Assembly (NCBI RefSeq): GCF_022259695.1
Contig: NZ_CP092099.1
Coordinates: 2,092,471 to 2,156,470 of the forward strand
Direction of reading: 5' to 3'
Length of the DNA stretch: 64,000 bases
DNA from: Flaviramulus sp. BrNp1-15
GTDB taxonomy: Bacteria > Bacteroidota > Bacteroidia > Flavobacteriales > Flavobacteriaceae
Shown here: in pieces, positions 60,458 to 64,000 of the stretch
How the letters are laid out: the number at the start of each line of letters is the position of its first letter
Numbering within the stretch: position 1 is the stretch's first letter
Notes under the pieces: model-generated
Database searches by the model: none
Seen by the model: only the letters and a program-made list of their open reading frames with translations
Told to the model about the DNA's origin: nothing
Position numbers and translations under genes: made by a program

Positions 60458-60682
60458 CTAGGATTGTTTCCCTAAAATTTTAGATAATTTTTTTGTAACA
60501 AACGAGAGAATAGTAATTTGTACCAAACTAGAAATTCCGCCTGAAAATAAAGTAGAGGATATGTTTTTTTTGAAATTCAAAACATCAAATTTAAAACTCT
60601 CTTTATCTATTTCTGTTTCAAGCTTTAATATTTTTAGTTTTTCATCGATTTCTTCAAATGAACTGTATTTATGAGTTGTCAT
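60458..60682 (-). CDS. Small protein, DUF6327-like, third gene of a stress/envelope operon
   Basis: This 74-residue protein has a charged N-terminal helical part (SFEEIDEKLKILKLETEID) and one membrane segment near the C-terminus (ISSLVQITILSFVTKKL). It overlaps the preceding gene by 4 bp (ATGA). The position after YtxH and holin-like genes fits the DUF6327 family common in Bacteroidota; the function is unknown. Confidence 0.7.
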   Translation of the reverse strand: MTTHKYSSFEEIDEKLKILKLETEIDKESFKFDVLNFKKNISSTLFSGGISSLVQITILSFVTKKLSKILGKQS

Positions 60683-61029
60683 ATTTTGTTGAAATAATAT
60701 TCTGAAAACTTTTTCAATATTGGTTTGTCTAGTTTATGTCTTAATAAATAGAGGATGATTCCTACTATTAGAAAAAATAAACTAACAATTAAAAATCCAT
60801 AAAACATATTTCCAATTGCCTGACCAATGCCAATTGACGTGGTTAAGGCAATTAGAAATAATATAAAAACTACGATAGTACCCGTAAATAACATTTTTGT
60901 TAAGGATGTTATTGATTTCATTAAGGTTCTAAAAACCAATAACTTGTAATATTCCTTATTATGCTCTATATACGCGTGTACATCAGAATTTACTCCTGAT
61001 AAATTTTCTTTTAATTCATTTAAAGCCAT
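60679..61029 (-). CDS. Phage-holin-like (Holin_X/DUF1469) membrane protein
   Basis: This 116-residue protein has two membrane helices (LFTGTIVVFILFLIALTTSI, MFYGFLIVSLFFLIVGIILY) and charged ends, in the manner of Holin_X/DUF1469 proteins, which are chromosomal and despite their name not phage lysis proteins. It lies 5 bp after the YtxH gene and overlaps the next by 4 bp. Confidence 0.8.
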   Translation of the reverse strand: MALNELKENLSGVNSDVHAYIEHNKEYYKLLVFRTLMKSITSLTKMLFTGTIVVFILFLIALTTSIGIGQAIGNMFYGFLIVSLFFLIVGIILYLLRHKLDKPILKKFSEYYFNKI

Positions 61030-61034
61030 AGACC

Positions 61035-61367
61035 TTATTTCTTCTGAAGTTCAAGATTTTTCTTTCTTAGGTCTTCTAATTTACGTTCTAGAGTAGATAA
61101 TATTTCATCAGCTTTATAGCTCATGTGTGTAACAGTATCTTCTAATTTGTGTTCGAAATCCTCTTTTTTTCTTTTTATCGTTTCAGATAAATCTTCTTTA
61201 GCATGTGAAATTTTTTCAGAGATATTATCTTTAGTGTCAAGTGCTTTATCTTTAATTTTCTTTCTAGTTTTAGTTCCTTTTTCAGGAGCGTATAAAACAC
61301 CAATTCCTGTACCTATTATTGCTCCAGTTAATAGAGCTAATAACAATGTTCCATTGTTTTTTGCCAT
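61035..61367 (-). CDS. YtxH domain protein
   Basis: This 110-residue protein has one N-terminal membrane helix with the family signature LLALLTGAIIGTGIGVLYAP followed by EKGTKTRKKI and a long charged coiled coil (about 45-110). YtxH proteins are general-stress envelope proteins of unknown mechanism. It heads the three-gene operon and is 164 bp downstream of the intergenic gap before thrC; no clear promoter match was seen in that gap. Confidence 0.88.
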   Translation of the reverse strand: MAKNNGTLLLALLTGAIIGTGIGVLYAPEKGTKTRKKIKDKALDTKDNISEKISHAKEDLSETIKRKKEDFEHKLEDTVTHMSYKADEILSTLERKLEDLRKKNLELQKK

Positions 61368-61531
61368 GATATAAATTTTTAAGATTAATAAATTATTTTA
61401 ATACTCAAAATCTAATCATTAAATAGCAAGCAGTAAATGATAATCATCAGCTACATGTAGATTTCTTTAATAAATTTTATTAAAGTTTTAGCGAAGATTA
61501 AAACTTAAAAAAATTAACAAGTTGAGTATAA

Positions 61532-62824
61532 TTAATTCAACAGGAAATTTTTTAATTCTTGATAAGTACTAATTTTAATAGATACTTTTTCATTATCCAT
61601 AACAGATTTAATTTGTTCTGGTAATGGTTGTTTTTCTTTTATTACATCTTCAACCACATCCAAAAACTTAGTAGGATGAGCTGTTTCTAAAAACACACAA
61701 TGTGCATTAGGGTTTTCTTTTAAGTAGGCTTTACAACCTAGATAACCGACTGCACCATGTGGATCTGCCACATAATTGAAATTATTATAAATTTCTAGCA
61801 TAGCGTATTTAGTATCTTCATCAGAATAGCTATATGAAGATAAATTCTCTTTTAGAGTATCGAATTTGTTTTTGTAAATCTCTTGAATACGAATAAAGTT
61901 GCTTGGTGCGCCAACATCCATAGCGTTACTTATGGTTTGCACCGAAGGTTTAGGTTCGTATAATTTTGATATTAAATATCTTGTCACCACATTATTAGCG
62001 TTGTTTGATGCTACAAAATGTTTAATTGGTAGACCTAATTGTTGTGCCATCATACCTGCGCAAATGTTACCAAAATTACCACTTGGCACAGAAAACACAA
62101 TATCATTATACTTGTTATGTAACTGCTTGTATGCAAATATAAAATAGAATAATTGCGGTAACCAACGCGCTACGTTTATAGAGTTTGCAGATGTTAATTG
62201 CATTTTGCTAGTTAATTCTTCATCTAAAAAGGCTGTTTTTACCATTGCTTGACAATCATCAAACGTACCATTAACCTCTAAAGCTTTTATATTCTGACCT
62301 AAAGTAGTAAGCTGTTTTTCTTGAATATCGCTTACTTTTCCAGAAGGGTAAAGAATTACAACATTTACACCTTTAACTCCTAAAAAACCATTAGCCACTG
62401 CGCCACCTGTATCACCAGAAGTAGCAACTAATACAGTTACTTCGTTTGTATTATCTTTATTAAAATAGCCTAAACAACGTGCCATAAAACGTGCACCAAC
62501 ATCTTTAAAAGCCATTGTTGGCCCATGAAACAATTCTAAAGTTGAAATATTGTCGTTTAGTTTGATAACAGGAAAATCGAATGATAAAGTTTCTTCAACA
62601 ATAGTTTTTAAAACGGCTTCAGGGATTTCTGGAGAAACAAATTGTTTTATAGCTTGAAAAGCGATTTCTGTATGAGATAAATTATCAATGTTATCAAAAA
62701 AATCTTTTGGTAAAGGTGTAATGCTTTCTGGAAAATAGAGTCCTTTGTCTGGCGCTAAGCCTTTAACAACTGCGTTTTCAAAAGTTGTTTTTGGTGCTTT
62801 ATGATTTAGTGAATAATAGTTCAT
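61532..62824 (-). CDS. thrC: Threonine synthase
   Basis: This 430-residue PLP enzyme converts O-phosphohomoserine to threonine. The PLP lysine lies in HGPTMAFKDVGARFMARC, and the phosphate-binding region in VATSGDTGGAVANGF. The N-terminal NYYSLNHKAPKTTFENAV is typical of the Bacteroidota/long form. It follows thrB by 3 bp as the last gene of thrABC. Confidence 0.96.
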   Translation of the reverse strand: MNYYSLNHKAPKTTFENAVVKGLAPDKGLYFPESITPLPKDFFDNIDNLSHTEIAFQAIKQFVSPEIPEAVLKTIVEETLSFDFPVIKLNDNISTLELFHGPTMAFKDVGARFMARCLGYFNKDNTNEVTVLVATSGDTGGAVANGFLGVKGVNVVILYPSGKVSDIQEKQLTTLGQNIKALEVNGTFDDCQAMVKTAFLDEELTSKMQLTSANSINVARWLPQLFYFIFAYKQLHNKYNDIVFSVPSGNFGNICAGMMAQQLGLPIKHFVASNNANNVVTRYLISKLYEPKPSVQTISNAMDVGAPSNFIRIQEIYKNKFDTLKENLSSYSYSDEDTKYAMLEIYNNFNYVADPHGAVGYLGCKAYLKENPNAHCVFLETAHPTKFLDVVEDVIKEKQPLPEQIKSVMDNEKVSIKISTYQELKNFLLN

Positions 62825-62827
62825 TTG

Positions 62828-63751
62828 TTATTTTAATATTTTGACTCCTTCAGTATTAATTTTAGATACATGAATATCAAAATCTATGTTTGTTTTTTTA
62901 TAAATATTTTCTATAGCAACTTTCACATTTTTAGCACTTTCAACTCCTTTACATAAAGAAAAAATAGAAGGTCCAGAGCCTGATATTCCACAACCCAAAG
63001 CGCCTGCTTTTAATGAAGCATTTTTAACGTCGTTAAAATGTGGTATCAATTTACTTCTATGTGGCTCTACAATAACATCGTGCAAAGATTCTTTTAATAA
63101 ATTAAAATCACTAGTATGTAAACCATGAACGAAACTACCTACGTTTGCCCATTGTGTAATTGCATCTTGCAGCTTAACTTTCTCTGGAAGAACAGCACGT
63201 GCTTCGGATGTTTTAATTTCTATCTGTGGGTGAATAACTGTTGCATACAAATCTTTAGGAGTTGGAATTTCTAAAATTTGTAAAGGATTAATGGTTTTAA
63301 CTAAAGTAAAACCACCAAAAAGAGCAGGAGCGAGGTTATCGGCGTGCTCACATTTACTAGCTATAGCTTCCCCTTTAATGGCAAATTCTGTAAGTTGTGT
63401 TTTATTGAAAGGTCTTCCTAAAAGCTCATTCATTCCAAAAACACTACCAACCGCACTAGCAGCACTACTACCAATACCACTACCAGGTTTTATGTTTTTA
63501 TAAATTTCTATTTCAAAACCGAAATCTAAATTTAAAGTATCGTACATAGCTAAAGCTGAAACACCTGCAACATTTTGTTCCGTTTCATAAGGCAAATCAA
63601 AACCCGAAATATGAGTAATTCGAATTCCTTTTTTGTCAACTTTTCTAATCACCATTTCGTCTCCAACACTATCTAAACAAAACCCTAGCACATCAAAACC
63701 ACATGAAACATTGGCAACAGTAGCTGGTGAGAATATTTTTATTTCGTTCAT
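62828..63751 (-). CDS. thrB: Homoserine kinase
   Basis: This GHMP kinase is 307 residues from the ATG at 63751, which opens the standard NEIKIFSPATVANVSCGFD N-terminus. The ATP loop is KPGSGIGSSAASAVG and the C-terminal motif GCGISGSGPSIFSL. A further in-frame ATG at 63817, 5 bp after thrA, would add 22 residues without family similarity; given the usual tight operon spacing it cannot be excluded. It phosphorylates homoserine. Confidence 0.94.
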   Translation of the reverse strand: MNEIKIFSPATVANVSCGFDVLGFCLDSVGDEMVIRKVDKKGIRITHISGFDLPYETEQNVAGVSALAMYDTLNLDFGFEIEIYKNIKPGSGIGSSAASAVGSVFGMNELLGRPFNKTQLTEFAIKGEAIASKCEHADNLAPALFGGFTLVKTINPLQILEIPTPKDLYATVIHPQIEIKTSEARAVLPEKVKLQDAITQWANVGSFVHGLHTSDFNLLKESLHDVIVEPHRSKLIPHFNDVKNASLKAGALGCGISGSGPSIFSLCKGVESAKNVKVAIENIYKKTNIDFDIHVSKINTEGVKILK

Positions 63752-63822
63752 TTTATCTATTAAATAGTTTTCGGCTGCACTAGAGCAGGAAAAATCACTT
63801 TCTTTGTGCAACTCCATGATGT

Positions 63823-64000
63823 TTAATCGTTTCCTATTCTAATTATATCAGCAAATAAACCTGATGCTGTTACATCTGCACCAGCTCCAGCACCTTTAAT
63901 AATCATAGGTTGTTCTGGATAACGTTGCGTATAAAACATCACAATGTTATCTTTTCCTTCTAAATTATAAAATGGATGACCTTCAGGAATTTCCTCTAAA
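63823..64000 (-). CDS. thrA: Bifunctional aspartokinase / homoserine dehydrogenase (C-terminal fragment, 5' part outside window)
   Basis: The last 59 codons of thrA read on the minus strand to the TAA at 63823-63825. They contain PEGHPFYNLEGKDNIVMFY and QPMIIKGAGAGADVTASGLF, the end of the homoserine dehydrogenase domain. The stop lies 5 bp from the alternative thrB ATG, confirming the thrA-thrB-thrC order. Confidence 0.93.
   Translation of the reverse strand, partial: LEEIPEGHPFYNLEGKDNIVMFYTQRYPEQPMIIKGAGAGADVTASGLFADIIRIGND

Noticed and set aside
60679-61029. Holin-like protein as a sign of a prophage
   Set aside because: This Holin_X/DUF1469-type family is chromosomal, and no phage genes, integrase or att sites lie nearby.

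Overview
The window (about one third G+C) is chromosomal DNA of a marine-type member of the Flavobacteriaceae (phylum Bacteroidota). The evidence is: type IX secretion (T9SS) genes (porQ, a PorP/SprF family gene, a giant adhesin with a type B sorting domain, PorE-like OmpA proteins), promoters of the Bacteroidota form TTTG-N19-TAnnTTTG, a DnaX without its zinc finger, many lipoproteins, and lineage-typical families (DUF3822, DUF4126, DUF3291). It is mostly ordinary core chromosome. No prophage, insertion sequence, CRISPR array, tRNA or rRNA was seen.

Layout. 1-7.7 kb: the end of a lipid A acyltransferase gene, a rhomboid protease, an orphan lipoprotein, then lon / LysM / porQ / cmk. 8-15 kb: rpsA; a pyrR-pyrB-small protein-DUF3291-rnz run; pdxH; a CAP-domain lipoprotein preceded by phased CGA repeats. 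15-28.7 kb (minus strand): an adhesin operon made of a small secreted protein, a 2714-residue adhesin with nested repeats, PorP/SprF and two tandem PorE-like proteins. 29-33.5 kb: a polyphosphate locus (sixA, ppk1, ppx) whose leader carries three TCGA elements spaced exactly 20 bp, then a beta-barrel protein. 33.5-38 kb: dnaX operon with miaE, and a fibronectin/leucine-rich-like lipoprotein. 38.2-38.65 kb: RNase P RNA (rnpB), absent from a protein-only view. 38.7-43.9 kb: rsmD-DUF3822-membrane protein and a RecD-like helicase with DUF4126. 44-47.7 kb: kdsB, a HAD phosphatase, a chloramphenicol-acetyltransferase-like protein, a KdnB-type Kdo 8-oxidase and a PlsC-like acyltransferase. 47.9-55.6 kb: a large zinc metalloprotease, a NYN-LOTUS protein, an oxidoreductase, yebC, phhB, an SDR gene and gcvT. 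55.7-60.3 kb: a small plant-polysaccharide group (HSL-type esterase, CE15 esterase with a binding module, GH5 cellulase lipoprotein). 60.4-64 kb: a YtxH/holin-like envelope operon and thrA(partial)-thrB-thrC.

How the genes work together. The adhesin, PorP/SprF and PorE-like proteins form a surface-display unit: the adhesin is exported by the T9SS, held by its SprF-type partner, and the PorE-like proteins probably tie the assembly to peptidoglycan. porQ contributes to the same secretion system. sixA, ppk1 and ppx form a phosphate-polymer module. kdsB and kdnB together suggest that the inner core lipopolysaccharide sugar may be 8-amino-Kdo. The CE15 and GH5 proteins suggest use of lignocellulose or algal glucan debris.

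The most interesting signals are the 1137-bp higher-order AAABC repeat in the adhesin with complementary cysteine losses in adjacent B and C domains, the helically phased repeats before sixA and the CAP lipoprotein, the kdnB/kdsB pairing, and the CE15 active-site variant. I did not find convincing evidence of an entirely new multi-gene system.
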